Source: Rhodococcus sp. HM1
Lineage (GTDB): Bacteria; Actinomycetota; Actinomycetes; Mycobacteriales; Mycobacteriaceae
Direction of reading: 5' to 3'
Assembly: GCF_023218075.1 (NCBI RefSeq)
Contig: NZ_JALPTB010000008.1
Coordinates: 62,001 to 126,000, forward strand
Length of the DNA: 64,000 nucleotides
Shown here: piece by piece, positions 50,220 to 58,130 of the stretch
Layout of the letters: the number at the start of each line of letters is the position of its first letter
Numbering within the stretch: position 1 is the stretch's first letter
Translations under genes and position numbers: made by a program
Notes under the pieces: model-generated
What the model was told of the DNA's origin: nothing
Seen by the model: the letters and a program-made list of their open reading frames with translations, nothing else
The model's database searches: none

Positions 50220-50840
50220 GTGAGCGTCGGTATCGAGTCACGACTGAGCTACATCGACAAGCAGGGCCGGCAACATCGTTTCGAACTGTCGCCCGTGACA
50301 CCGCGTGTCACGATCGGCCGGTCACCGGACTCGGATGTGCCGTTCACCGGCGACGAGGAGGTGTCGCGGCTGCATGCGGTCGTCGAATGGCTCGGGACGC
50401 ACTGGACGATCGTCGACGACGGATTGTCGCGCAACGGAACGTTCGTCAACGGTGAGCGCATCACCGGGCGACGGCGACTGCGGGAAGGCGACAGCATCCG
50501 TATCGGCTCTATCCGGTTGACATTCCAGGAGATCGGGGTCGGGCCGGACGAGGCGACCCGGGTCGCCTCGGAATTGCCGACGGTCCGCTCCGTCACCGAA
50601 ACCCAGCGCAATGTGCTGGTCGCCCTGTGCCGCCCGTACAAGCACGGCGCCGCGTTCGCCACCCCCGCCTCGAATCAGGCGATCGCCGCGGAGCTCTACC
50701 TGAGCGTCGACGCCGTCAAGACCCACCTGCGCGCGTTGTTCACCAAATTCGGTGTCGAGGATCTGCCGCAGAACCTCAAGCGGGTGCGGCTCGCCGAGCT
50801 GGCCCTGCACAGCGGCGTCATCACCGAGCGGGATCTCTGA
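50220..50840 (+). CDS. FHA domain protein with C-terminal LuxR-type HTH
   Basis: 206 residues. Residues about 10-105 form an FHA phosphothreonine-binding domain with GRSPDSDVPF, SRLHAVVEW and LSRNGTFVNGE. The C-terminal 70 residues contain NQAIAAELYLSVDAVKTHLR, a LuxR/GerE-type DNA-binding helix pattern. So a phospho-peptide reader is fused to a DNA-binding domain, suggesting control by Ser/Thr kinases; no kinase gene is in this window. The GTG at 50220 follows GGGAGG by six bases. Confidence 0.88.
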   Translation: MSVGIESRLSYIDKQGRQHRFELSPVTPRVTIGRSPDSDVPFTGDEEVSRLHAVVEWLGTHWTIVDDGLSRNGTFVNGERITGRRRLREGDSIRIGSIRLTFQEIGVGPDEATRVASELPTVRSVTETQRNVLVALCRPYKHGAAFATPASNQAIAAELYLSVDAVKTHLRALFTKFGVEDLPQNLKRVRLAELALHSGVITERDL

Positions 50841-50861
50841 GACGACTCCCGGCCGGCCTGC

Positions 50862-51764
50862 TCAGGCGACCCTCCGCAGCAGGCCCGCCAGCGCCTGCGC
50901 GACCTCGTCGGCCCGCTCGCCGATCACCGAGTGCCCGGCCCCGTCGACACGCACCAGCTCCGCGAGCGGCAGCCGCGATGCCAGCCCGGACGACAACTCG
51001 AACGGGGTCCACTCGTCGGCGGAACCGCACAGCACCAGTGCCGGTACCGCCGCGAGCACCGTCAGGGCCGCCGACTCGTCGAGGGCCGCGAACGACCGCA
51101 GGAACCCGGCCATCGTCACCACCGACGTATCGCTGTGCAGGACCTTCAGCAACGCAGCCCAGCGACCCTCCGATCCCGGACGGTCCGCCGGCGGCACCAG
51201 CAACGCGCCGACGCGTCCCCCGAACCGGATCGTTCGCTGCATGATGCGCGGCGCCCGCGTCACCGCCCGGTGGAACAGCTCGACCGCCGGGCTGTGCAGG
51301 TACCGCCCGAGACCGGACCGGTGCAGATCGCCCGCTGCCGTCGCGATCAGGCCGATCCCTGCCACCCGGCGGCCGATCTCGTGCGGATGCTGCCGCGCGT
51401 ACGACAGGATCGCCATGCCGCCCATCGAATGCCCGACCAGCACGACCGGGCCGGACGCCACCGCGTTCAGCACCGCCCCGAGATCCCGGCCCAGCTGCTC
51501 GACGGTGTACGTCTCGGCGGGAGCGCCACCGGAGCGGCCGTGCCCGCGGTGGTCGAAGAACACCATCCGCACCGACGAGCCCGTCAGCCGCAGAAGCGAA
51601 TCCCGCAGCGGCGACCAGCTTTCCGTGTGATTGCAGTGACCGTGTACGAACAGGACCGTCAGCGGCGCGGTGGCGGCTCCGACCTCCCGGACGGCCAGCG
51701 GCACCCCGTCGTCCGCTAGTACCGTGACGCGCCGGACGAGCCGGGCACTGCGAATGGTGGTCAT
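50862..51764 (-). CDS. Alpha/beta hydrolase
   Basis: 300 residues. The nucleophile elbow is VGHSMGG with Ser113; the oxyanion HGHCN and DHRGHG segments fit the fold; the acid is probably Asp in GSADEWTPF and the base His in GAGHSVIGE. The cap region is helical. The ATG at 51764 (MTTIRSARL) is preferred over an upstream extension without an SD. It diverges from the LOG-like gene across 110 bp. The substrate is unknown, so esterase or lactonase is as far as sequence goes. Confidence 0.85.
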   Translation of the reverse strand: MTTIRSARLVRRVTVLADDGVPLAVREVGAATAPLTVLFVHGHCNHTESWSPLRDSLLRLTGSSVRMVFFDHRGHGRSGGAPAETYTVEQLGRDLGAVLNAVASGPVVLVGHSMGGMAILSYARQHPHEIGRRVAGIGLIATAAGDLHRSGLGRYLHSPAVELFHRAVTRAPRIMQRTIRFGGRVGALLVPPADRPGSEGRWAALLKVLHSDTSVVTMAGFLRSFAALDESAALTVLAAVPALVLCGSADEWTPFELSSGLASRLPLAELVRVDGAGHSVIGERADEVAQALAGLLRRVA

Positions 51765-51874
51765 GGCGATCAGGGTGCGCCCGGCACCGCGGTGACCACG
51801 ACCGATCCCGGCGGTGGAAGTCCGCAACCCCGGAGTGGACTCCACAACACCTTGGGTTGGTGGACAATCGAAAA

Positions 51875-52363
51875 ATGCACGAGCAGCGGTATGTCGGCGT
51901 CGTCGGACCCGGCGACGCCACCCCGGAGCAGCGCCGCGTCGCCCGTCGCGTCGGCGGATTGCTGGCCGGGCGGCGCGCAGTGGTCGTGACCGGCGGATTG
52001 GGCGGGGTGATGGCGGCGGCGTCCCGCGGCGCGATCGAGGCCGGCGGCACCACGATCGGTCTGTTGCCCGGTGACGAACGGCTCGACGGCAACCCCTACC
52101 TGACGGTGTCGATACCCACCGGGATGGGGGAGATGCGCAACGCCCTGCTCGTGCGCAGCAGCGACGCGTTGATCGCGGTCGGAGGAAGCTGGGGCACCAT
52201 GAGCGAGATCGCGCTGGCGGTCCGGACCGGTGTTCCCGTCGTGTCGATCGGGGGCTGGCAGATGCCCGGCCCCGGCGTGCTGGCCGTCGCCGACCCCGAA
52301 GAGGCCGTCGAATGCCTGCACGCCCTGCTCTGGCGCAAGGATCCGCTCGAAGGACGGCAGTAG
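51875..52363 (+). CDS. LOG/SLOG-like nucleotide-binding protein (TIGR00725 type)
   Basis: 162 residues of Rossmann-type fold. The segments VVVTGGLGGVMAAASRGA, VGGSWGTMSEIALA and GMGEMRNALL match the TIGR00725 branch of the LOG/DprA-like superfamily. The PGGxGT phosphoribohydrolase motif of true LOG enzymes is altered to GGSWGT, so cytokinin-type activity should not be assumed. The ATG at 51875 has no SD, and a GGACAAT element stands just upstream, so the mRNA may be leaderless. Function unknown. Confidence 0.85.
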   Translation: MHEQRYVGVVGPGDATPEQRRVARRVGGLLAGRRAVVVTGGLGGVMAAASRGAIEAGGTTIGLLPGDERLDGNPYLTVSIPTGMGEMRNALLVRSSDALIAVGGSWGTMSEIALAVRTGVPVVSIGGWQMPGPGVLAVADPEEAVECLHALLWRKDPLEGRQ

Positions 52364-52387
52364 GAGCTACCGGAAAGGGAGGTCGCC

Positions 52388-52408
52388 GAGGTGGTGGCGG
52401 ACCACCTC
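52388..52408. terminator. Hairpin after the LOG-like gene
   Basis: Arms GAGGTGGT (52388-52395) and ACCACCTC (52401-52408) form a perfect 8-bp stem with a 5-base loop, 25 bp after the stop. It could be a weak terminator or an operator for the following ABC operon; about 75 bp remain to the ATPase start. Confidence 0.45.
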
Positions 52409-52484
52409 TGGGGTGGGTATCGCGGAGGACGCGGGCGGGAGAGTGTGGACATCACGCCTTTCCGCCGTCAGCCAGGAGGACCCC

Positions 52485-53447
52485 GTGCCGGACCGTACAC
52501 AGTCGCTGCTCGTCGAAGATGTCACCAAGAGCTTCGGCCCGGTCGAGGCATTGCGCGGAGTGAGCTTCGCCGCGGCCCCCGGTGAGGTGCTCGGGGTCCT
52601 CGGACCGAACGGGGCCGGCAAGACCACCGTGGTGAACATCCTCGCGACACTCCTGCGCCCGGATTCCGGGCGAGCCGTCGTCGCCGGGCACGATGTGGTC
52701 ACCGACGCGGCCGGAGTCCGGCGATCGATCATGCTCACCGGCCAGTACGCCGCGCTCGACGACTCGCTCACCGGATTCGAGAACCTCGTGCTGTTCGCGC
52801 GGCTCCTCGGCATACGACGCCGCGCCGCCCGCGCCCGCGCCCGGGAACTGCTCGCGGAATTCGACCTGGATGACGCCGCGGACCGCCCCGTCGGCCGGTA
52901 CTCCGGCGGCATGCGCCGCCGCATCGACATCGCCTGCGGCCTCGTCGTCCCACCCCAGGTGGTGTTTCTCGACGAACCCACCACCGGGCTCGACCCGCGC
53001 AGCCGGCAACGCGTGTGGGACCTGGTCGCCGGATTCAAGGCGCAGGGCATCACGACGCTGCTGACCACGCAATACCTCGAGGAAGCGGATCTGCTCGCCG
53101 ACCGCATCGTCGTCGTGGATCGGGGTGTCGTCGTCGCCGACGACACCGCCGTCCGACTCAAGGACCGCGTCGGCGGCAGTTTCTGCGAGGTGGTGCCGCT
53201 GCGCCCCGGCGACGTCACCGCGATTGCAGACGTTGTCCGCACCCTCACCTACGGAGCGGTCGAGATCGGAGCCGACCGGGTCGCGGTGCCCGCACCCGAC
53301 GGGGCCGGCACCCTCGCCCGGGTCGCCGCTGCGGTCGCGGCGCGGGGCATCGAGATCGCGGACATCGCGCTGCGCCGCCCGTCGCTCGACGAGGTGTTCC
53401 TCACTCTCACCGGAAGCGAAACGGCACCGCTGGAGGTCGCGGCATGA
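52485..53447 (+). CDS. ABC transporter ATPase (DrrA type)
   Basis: 320 residues. Walker A LGPNGAGKTTV, signature YSGGMRRR, Walker B VVFLDEPTTGLD and the switch His replaced by Gln in TTQYLEE, as in DrrA-like exporters. The C-terminal extension of about 80 residues is typical of the DrrA/CcmA subfamily. The GTG at 52485 follows AGGAGGA. It overlaps the first permease by four bases (ATGA). It powers export of an unknown hydrophobic compound. Confidence 0.93.
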   Translation: MPDRTQSLLVEDVTKSFGPVEALRGVSFAAAPGEVLGVLGPNGAGKTTVVNILATLLRPDSGRAVVAGHDVVTDAAGVRRSIMLTGQYAALDDSLTGFENLVLFARLLGIRRRAARARARELLAEFDLDDAADRPVGRYSGGMRRRIDIACGLVVPPQVVFLDEPTTGLDPRSRQRVWDLVAGFKAQGITTLLTTQYLEEADLLADRIVVVDRGVVVADDTAVRLKDRVGGSFCEVVPLRPGDVTAIADVVRTLTYGAVEIGADRVAVPAPDGAGTLARVAAAVAARGIEIADIALRRPSLDEVFLTLTGSETAPLEVAA

Positions 53448-54226
53448 CCAGCCTCGCTTCCGAAAGCACACCGATCCGCCAGTGGTGGGTGCTCACGGCC
53501 CGTGGGCTGGGATCGGCGCTGCGCGGCGGATCGATGCTGACCGCGCTGATCGCGCCGATCGTGTTCACCCTCGGCTTCTACGTCCCGCTGCACGCGGTGA
53601 TCACGCGGTTCTCCGGCGGCACCGTCGAATACGGGCGGTTCCTCATGCCGCTGATCGCCCTGCAGGCGGTGTCGTTCACGGCGATCACCGCCGCGTTCGT
53701 CGCGGCCACCGACGCCGTGCGCGGCGTCGACCGGCGGTTCGCGGCGATGCCGATACCCGCGGTCGTCCCGGTCACCGCACGGGTCTCGGCGAGCACCGTG
53801 CGCTGCGTGCTCGCGGTCGCCGTTGCCGTGGTGTGCGGCCACGTGATCGGTTTCCGTTTCGATGCCGGACCCACCGCCGCGGTGGCGTTCTGCACGGCTG
53901 CACTGGCGATCGGGGTGATCCTCACACTCGCCGCCGACGTTTTGGGCACACTCTCACGCAGCCCGGAGGCCACCACTCGCGCGCTGGCCGTTCCGCAACT
54001 CGTCCTGGGCATGTTCTCGTGCGGATTCCTTCCCCTCGAACAGTTTCCGCAGTGGGCCCAGCCGATCGTGCGCAATCAGCCGGTCTCCCAGTTCACGATC
54101 ACGCTGCGCGCACTGGCCGACGGCAATTTCGACGCCCACCTGCTGGTTCCGACGCTGCTGTGGCTGTGCGCCCTGCTCGGGATCGTCGGATGGATGGCGG
54201 TGCGCGTCACCGGGAGGCGAGCATGA
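53444..54226 (+). CDS. ABC-2 permease, first subunit
   Basis: 260 residues with six hydrophobic segments, the ABC-2 fold. The terminal SRSPEATTRALAVPQLVLGMF and the NQPVSQFTITLRAL region are typical of DrrB-like permeases. The ATG overlaps the ATPase stop, and its own end overlaps the second permease ATG. The pair of unequal permeases suggests a heteromeric exporter. Confidence 0.9.
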   Translation: MTSLASESTPIRQWWVLTARGLGSALRGGSMLTALIAPIVFTLGFYVPLHAVITRFSGGTVEYGRFLMPLIALQAVSFTAITAAFVAATDAVRGVDRRFAAMPIPAVVPVTARVSASTVRCVLAVAVAVVCGHVIGFRFDAGPTAAVAFCTAALAIGVILTLAADVLGTLSRSPEATTRALAVPQLVLGMFSCGFLPLEQFPQWAQPIVRNQPVSQFTITLRALADGNFDAHLLVPTLLWLCALLGIVGWMAVRVTGRRA

Positions 54227-55059
54227 CCACGACGACCGGCACCCCCACGACTCAGGGGATTCCTGTGACGACAATCGTTCCCGCGGCGGAGAACTCGATC
54301 CGGATGCTGCTGCCGCACACCTGGTTGCAGTCGCGCCGACTGCTCACCCGCTGGCGCCGGGACCCCATGACCGTGGTCCAGACCCTCGCCTATCCGGTCG
54401 CGATGCTGGTGATGCTCGACGTCGTGCTGGGCCGGCAGGTCACGGCCTTCGCCGGTCACGACGCGCTGTACGGCACGGTACCCATGGTCGCGGTGATGAG
54501 CGCGTTGCTCGGTTCGCTCGCCGGAACGATCAACCTCCGTCGTGAATGCGAGGCGGGCCTGCCGGGACGGCTGTGGACACTGCCGGTCCACCGGGCGTCG
54601 GCGTTGTTGTCGCGCTCGGTTGCGGAGGCGGTGCGGATCGCCGCGACCACCACGGTGATCCTGGCCGTCGGGACAGCACTCGGATTCCGGTTCCACGCCG
54701 GGGCTCTCGCCGCGCTCGGATTCGTGGCTGTACCGGTGATCTTCGGCGTCGGCTTCGCGGTCCTCGTCACCACCATCGGTCTGACCTGGTCGAATACCGG
54801 TGTGGTCGAGGCTGTTTCGCTCCTGTGCACGCTGTTGCTGTTCTTCAACCCGGGTTTCGTTCCGGCGACCGCCTATCCCGGCTGGATCCGACCGTTGGTG
54901 GAGAACCAGCCGATGACCGCGGCGGTCGAGACCATGCAGGCGTTCTCGCTCGGTGGTCCCGTCGCCGAACCGCTGGTCCGGATACTCGCGTGGTCGGCCG
55001 TCCTGATCGGCGGATGCGCGATCCCGCTCGCACGCCGGTACCGCCGCGCCCTGTGCTGA
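54223..55059 (+). CDS. ABC-2 permease, second subunit
   Basis: 278 residues with six hydrophobic segments after a Thr-rich N-terminus. The QTLAYPVAMLVMLDVVLG and NPGFVPATAYPGWIRPLVENQPM segments fit ABC-2 drug-export permeases. The ATG overlaps the first permease stop by four bases. The chorismate mutase gene follows 49 bp later on the same strand. Confidence 0.9.
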   Translation: MTTTTGTPTTQGIPVTTIVPAAENSIRMLLPHTWLQSRRLLTRWRRDPMTVVQTLAYPVAMLVMLDVVLGRQVTAFAGHDALYGTVPMVAVMSALLGSLAGTINLRRECEAGLPGRLWTLPVHRASALLSRSVAEAVRIAATTTVILAVGTALGFRFHAGALAALGFVAVPVIFGVGFAVLVTTIGLTWSNTGVVEAVSLLCTLLLFFNPGFVPATAYPGWIRPLVENQPMTAAVETMQAFSLGGPVAEPLVRILAWSAVLIGGCAIPLARRYRRALC

Positions 55060-55108
55060 CCACCGGTCGGACCGAAACCCGTACCCATCACCAGAAGGAG
55101 AAAACGAC

Positions 55109-55366
55109 GTGACTGCGATCATCGGACCCACCCTCGCCGAACTCGAGGTCGACCGGCTCTACGACGAGATGGACCGGCTCGACGCCGGCATTGTCGCCGC
55201 CGTGCAGCAGCGCACGGAACTGGCCCGGCGCATCGCGGAGGCGCGTGTCGTCGCAGGGTCGCCGAGGGTGACCCACGCGGACGACATCGACGTGATCCGC
55301 CGGTACACCAGCGAACTCGGGGGATCCGGGACGGCGATGGCGATGAGTCTGCTCCGGCTGCGCTGA
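55109..55366 (+). CDS. AroQ-type chorismate mutase
   Basis: 85 residues, all helical, of the AroQ-delta group found in mycobacteria (Rv0948c). EMDRLDAGIVAAVQQRTELARR carries the Arg/Lys-type helix-1 pattern (split here: conserved D, R and Q), and RVVAGSPRVTHADD and the terminal LLRLR match. It converts chorismate to prephenate for Phe/Tyr. In this group full activity needs a complex with DAHP synthase; that partner is not in the window. The GTG follows AAGGAG. It is oddly placed between two ABC systems. Confidence 0.85.
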   Translation: MTAIIGPTLAELEVDRLYDEMDRLDAGIVAAVQQRTELARRIAEARVVAGSPRVTHADDIDVIRRYTSELGGSGTAMAMSLLRLR

Positions 55367-55406
55367 CGCCTGCGTAGCCCGGCGGGGGAGTGCGGAAGCT
55401 CGGGGC

Positions 55407-56255
55407 TCAAGCGTCGGCTGTGTCGACGTCCGCACACCCGGCAGGGTCGGGTCCGGACATGCGCACGCACTCGTCGAACGACGGGACAGCGCTACCGGAG
55501 TCCCCGGCCCGCTCGATGAGCAGCTCGATGGTGTCGAGCAGCCCGCCGATGCGCAGGTCGAACGGAGTGGCGGCGTCGTCGAACGCCCCCATCGTCCACA
55601 ACCGCGTCATCGTCGGGTAGCGGGCCGGGTCGAAGGTGTTCTCCCAGAAGTCGGTCTGCGCGGACCAGTACGCCTCGTAGTCGGTGCCCTGGTCGCGTTC
55701 GTCGGCGATCTCCGCAGCGGCGGCGCGCGCGAACCCGGACACGGCCTGGCGCACGATGCCGATCGTCTCCACGACCTGGTTCGCGGTCAGGCCGGTGTCG
55801 ACGAGGATCCGGAAGGCGGCCTCGTCCGCGTCGAAGACGTGGGGTGCCAACGGCATTCTCCAGGCGTTCACGGTGAGGAGCCAGGAATGGGTCCGCAGCA
55901 GCGAAAAGTACCCGCGCGCATAGGTTTCGAGCGCGGTGCGCCACGGCAGGTCCGGGTCGGGCAGTGCGAAGTCGGCGTAGGCGCGGTCGATCATGGCATC
56001 GATCAGATGGTCCCGGGACGGCACATGCGAATAGAGGGTCATCGTGCCGACGCCGAGCGCCCGCGCGACCGAGCGCATCGACACCGCGTCGAGTCCGCGC
56101 TCGTCGGCGATCGCGACCGCGGCGTCGACGATCTGCGTGCGGTTCACGCGCGCGGGCCGGCCACGCGTCGGAGCTGCCGGCGGTTCCCACAAGGGTGCGA
56201 ATCGCTTGTCGCCCGCCGGGGGTGTGGTGTTGTCGGCCGGATCGATCTCGACCAC
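55407..56255 (-). CDS. TetR-family regulator (TetR_C_1 type)
   Basis: 282 residues. The helix-turn-helix is near 58-102 (GRPARVNRTQIVDAAVAIA, then LGVGTMTLYSHVPSRDHL). The long helical C-terminal part resembles the TetR_C_1 domain of tetracycline-type repressors. The acidic tail has two cysteines. The GTG at 56255 follows GAGGAG by five bases; the longer upstream frame overlaps the next gene and is not supported. It diverges from an ABC exporter, which it probably represses. Confidence 0.88.
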   Translation of the reverse strand: MVEIDPADNTTPPAGDKRFAPLWEPPAAPTRGRPARVNRTQIVDAAVAIADERGLDAVSMRSVARALGVGTMTLYSHVPSRDHLIDAMIDRAYADFALPDPDLPWRTALETYARGYFSLLRTHSWLLTVNAWRMPLAPHVFDADEAAFRILVDTGLTANQVVETIGIVRQAVSGFARAAAAEIADERDQGTDYEAYWSAQTDFWENTFDPARYPTMTRLWTMGAFDDAATPFDLRIGGLLDTIELLIERAGDSGSAVPSFDECVRMSGPDPAGCADVDTADA

Positions 56256-56290
56256 TCGAACTCCTCGGAAGATGCCGTTGCGCGTGCTTT

Positions 56291-56337
56291 TCGTACAGCG
56301 TACCGTCAAATCTGTGACTGAATCGGTACACCGTACG
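56291..56337. promoter_or_regulatory. Operator candidates before the second ABC system
   Basis: Two inverted elements: CGTACAGCGTACCG (56292-56305) and CGGTACACCGTACG (56324-56337), pairing at 11 of 14 positions with each other. Each also contains a small TAC...GTA dyad. They flank the GTG at 56314, so a bound TetR dimer could block both promoter and start. Confidence 0.55.
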
Positions 56338-57309
56338 GGAAACGCGATTCGGGCGAGAGGACTGACCAAGACCTTTCGCCGCAGGAAAGAGACCGTCGAG
56401 GCGGTCAAGGGCATCGACCTCGATGTCGCCCAAGGGGAACTCGTGGCGATCCTCGGCCCCAACGGCGCCGGAAAGTCCACCACCATCAGGATGCTCACCT
56501 CGGTGCTGACGCCGACCTCCGGAACCGCCGAGGTCGCCGGCCGCGACGTCGTGCGCGAGCCGGCCGCGGTGCGGGCCCGCATCGGATACGTCGGACAGGG
56601 CAACGCCGGGGGCTACTCGTACCGGGTCGGCGACGAACTGCGGAACCAGGCGCGGTTCTATTCCGTCCCCGGCGACGTCGCGAAACGACGTGCCGCGGAC
56701 CTGCTCGAGGCGCTGGAACTGACCGGTCTGGAGAAGCGCACCGTGCAATCCCTCTCGGGCGGACAGCGCCGCCGGCTCGACGTCGCGATGGGACTGATGA
56801 ACCATCCGCGCCTGCTGTTCCTGGACGAGCCCACCACCGGCCTCGACCCGCACGCCCGCGCGAATCTGTGGGAGCACGTCCTGCGATTGCGTGAGGAGAA
56901 CGGTATGACGCTGCTGCTTACCACCCACTACCTCGACGAGGCCGACGCGATGGCCGAGCGGATCGTGCTGATCGACCACGGCACCGTCATCGCAGACGCC
57001 GCACCCGAGGTGCTCGAACGGGACTACGCCGACGATGTCGTCACCGTCGAACTGGCCGCGGGGCAGAGCCCGGCGACCGCACGGTCGGTGCTGCCGTCCG
57101 CCGTCGTCTCCGTGACCGAATCGGTGACCGGCACGGGTGCGGTGCGGCTCGCACTCAGCACACGCAACGGCCCCGAGTTGGTTCCGCCGCTGATGCGAGC
57201 CCTGGACGCCGCGGGCGTGTCCGTCACCTCGACCGACGTGAAACCCGCGTCGCTCGACGACGTGTTCCTCAATCTGACCGGCAGGTCCCTGCGCGAGGAG
57301 GCGGCATGA
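56314..57309 (+). CDS. ABC transporter ATPase (DrrA type), second system
   Basis: 331 residues. Walker A LGPNGAGKSTT, signature LSGGQRRRLD, Walker B LLFLDEPTTGLD and switch His in TTHYLDEAD are all present, with a C-terminal DrrA-type extension. The GTG at 56314 has a weak SD and lies inside an inverted repeat recognised as an operator candidate. It overlaps the permease gene by four bases. It is paralogous to the ATPase at 52485-53447, but with a His rather than Gln switch. Confidence 0.92.
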   Translation: MTESVHRTGNAIRARGLTKTFRRRKETVEAVKGIDLDVAQGELVAILGPNGAGKSTTIRMLTSVLTPTSGTAEVAGRDVVREPAAVRARIGYVGQGNAGGYSYRVGDELRNQARFYSVPGDVAKRRAADLLEALELTGLEKRTVQSLSGGQRRRLDVAMGLMNHPRLLFLDEPTTGLDPHARANLWEHVLRLREENGMTLLLTTHYLDEADAMAERIVLIDHGTVIADAAPEVLERDYADDVVTVELAAGQSPATARSVLPSAVVSVTESVTGTGAVRLALSTRNGPELVPPLMRALDAAGVSVTSTDVKPASLDDVFLNLTGRSLREEAA

Positions 57310-58130
57310 CCTACGTGATCGACCGGACCGCGGCCGAATCCTATGTCCTGGAAGATCGCTCGCGGCTACGCAAGTGGCTCCACGACACCGGGGCGGTGTT
57401 CACGCGCGAGATCCTCGTCGTGCTGCACGATCCGTTCACGCTGATCTTCTCGCTGCTGCAACCGCTGGTGTTCCTCGCGTTGTTCGGTCCGCTGCTCGAC
57501 GGCATGCTCGGCGCCGGTGGCATCGGTGGGGATACGGCGCTGCAGTGGTTCCTGCCCGGTGTGCTCGTGATGATCGCGATCTTCGGCACCGGCATGGTCG
57601 GCGGCAACCTGCTGTACGAGTTGATGACCGGTGCCTACGAACGCATCCTCGCAACACCACTGGACCGCTCGTCCATCCTCGTCGGCCGTGCACTGAAGGA
57701 GTTCGCACCGCTCGTCGGGCAGGCGTTGCTCATCACGGTCGCCGCGATCCCGTTCGGCCTGGCCTTCTATCCGATCCAGGTGCTCGTGGGCCTGTTGATC
57801 CTGGGCATCTTCGGGATCGGTCTCGGTGCGCTGTCCTACGCGCTGGGCCTGGCCGCGAAGGGCCGGGAGTGGCTGTTCTGGGGCGTCCAGCAGTCCGTGA
57901 TCTTCCCCCTGCTGCTGCTCGCCGGCATGATGCTGCCGCTCGACTCGGGTCCCGCGTGGATGCAGGCGGCGGCCAAGGTGAACCCGCTGACCTACATCGT
58001 CGACGCCGAGCGTGCGTTGTTCACCGGCACGCTGTGGGACAGCGACGTCGCGTGGGGTTTCGTCGCCGCGTTCGCGACGTGTGCGGTCGGGTTGTGGGTC
58101 GGCATCCGCACGGTCAATCGGACGGTCTGA
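57306..58130 (+). CDS. ABC-2 permease, second system
   Basis: 274 residues with six hydrophobic segments. FTREILVVLHDPFTLIFSLL, YERILATPLDRSSILVGRAL and LLLAGMMLPLDSGPAWMQ are typical of DrrB/Wzm-like permeases. The ATG overlaps the ATPase stop. Only one permease follows, so it probably works as a homodimer. Its last 17 bases overlap the convergent oxidoreductase gene. Confidence 0.92.
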   Translation: MTYVIDRTAAESYVLEDRSRLRKWLHDTGAVFTREILVVLHDPFTLIFSLLQPLVFLALFGPLLDGMLGAGGIGGDTALQWFLPGVLVMIAIFGTGMVGGNLLYELMTGAYERILATPLDRSSILVGRALKEFAPLVGQALLITVAAIPFGLAFYPIQVLVGLLILGIFGIGLGALSYALGLAAKGREWLFWGVQQSVIFPLLLLAGMMLPLDSGPAWMQAAAKVNPLTYIVDAERALFTGTLWDSDVAWGFVAAFATCAVGLWVGIRTVNRTV

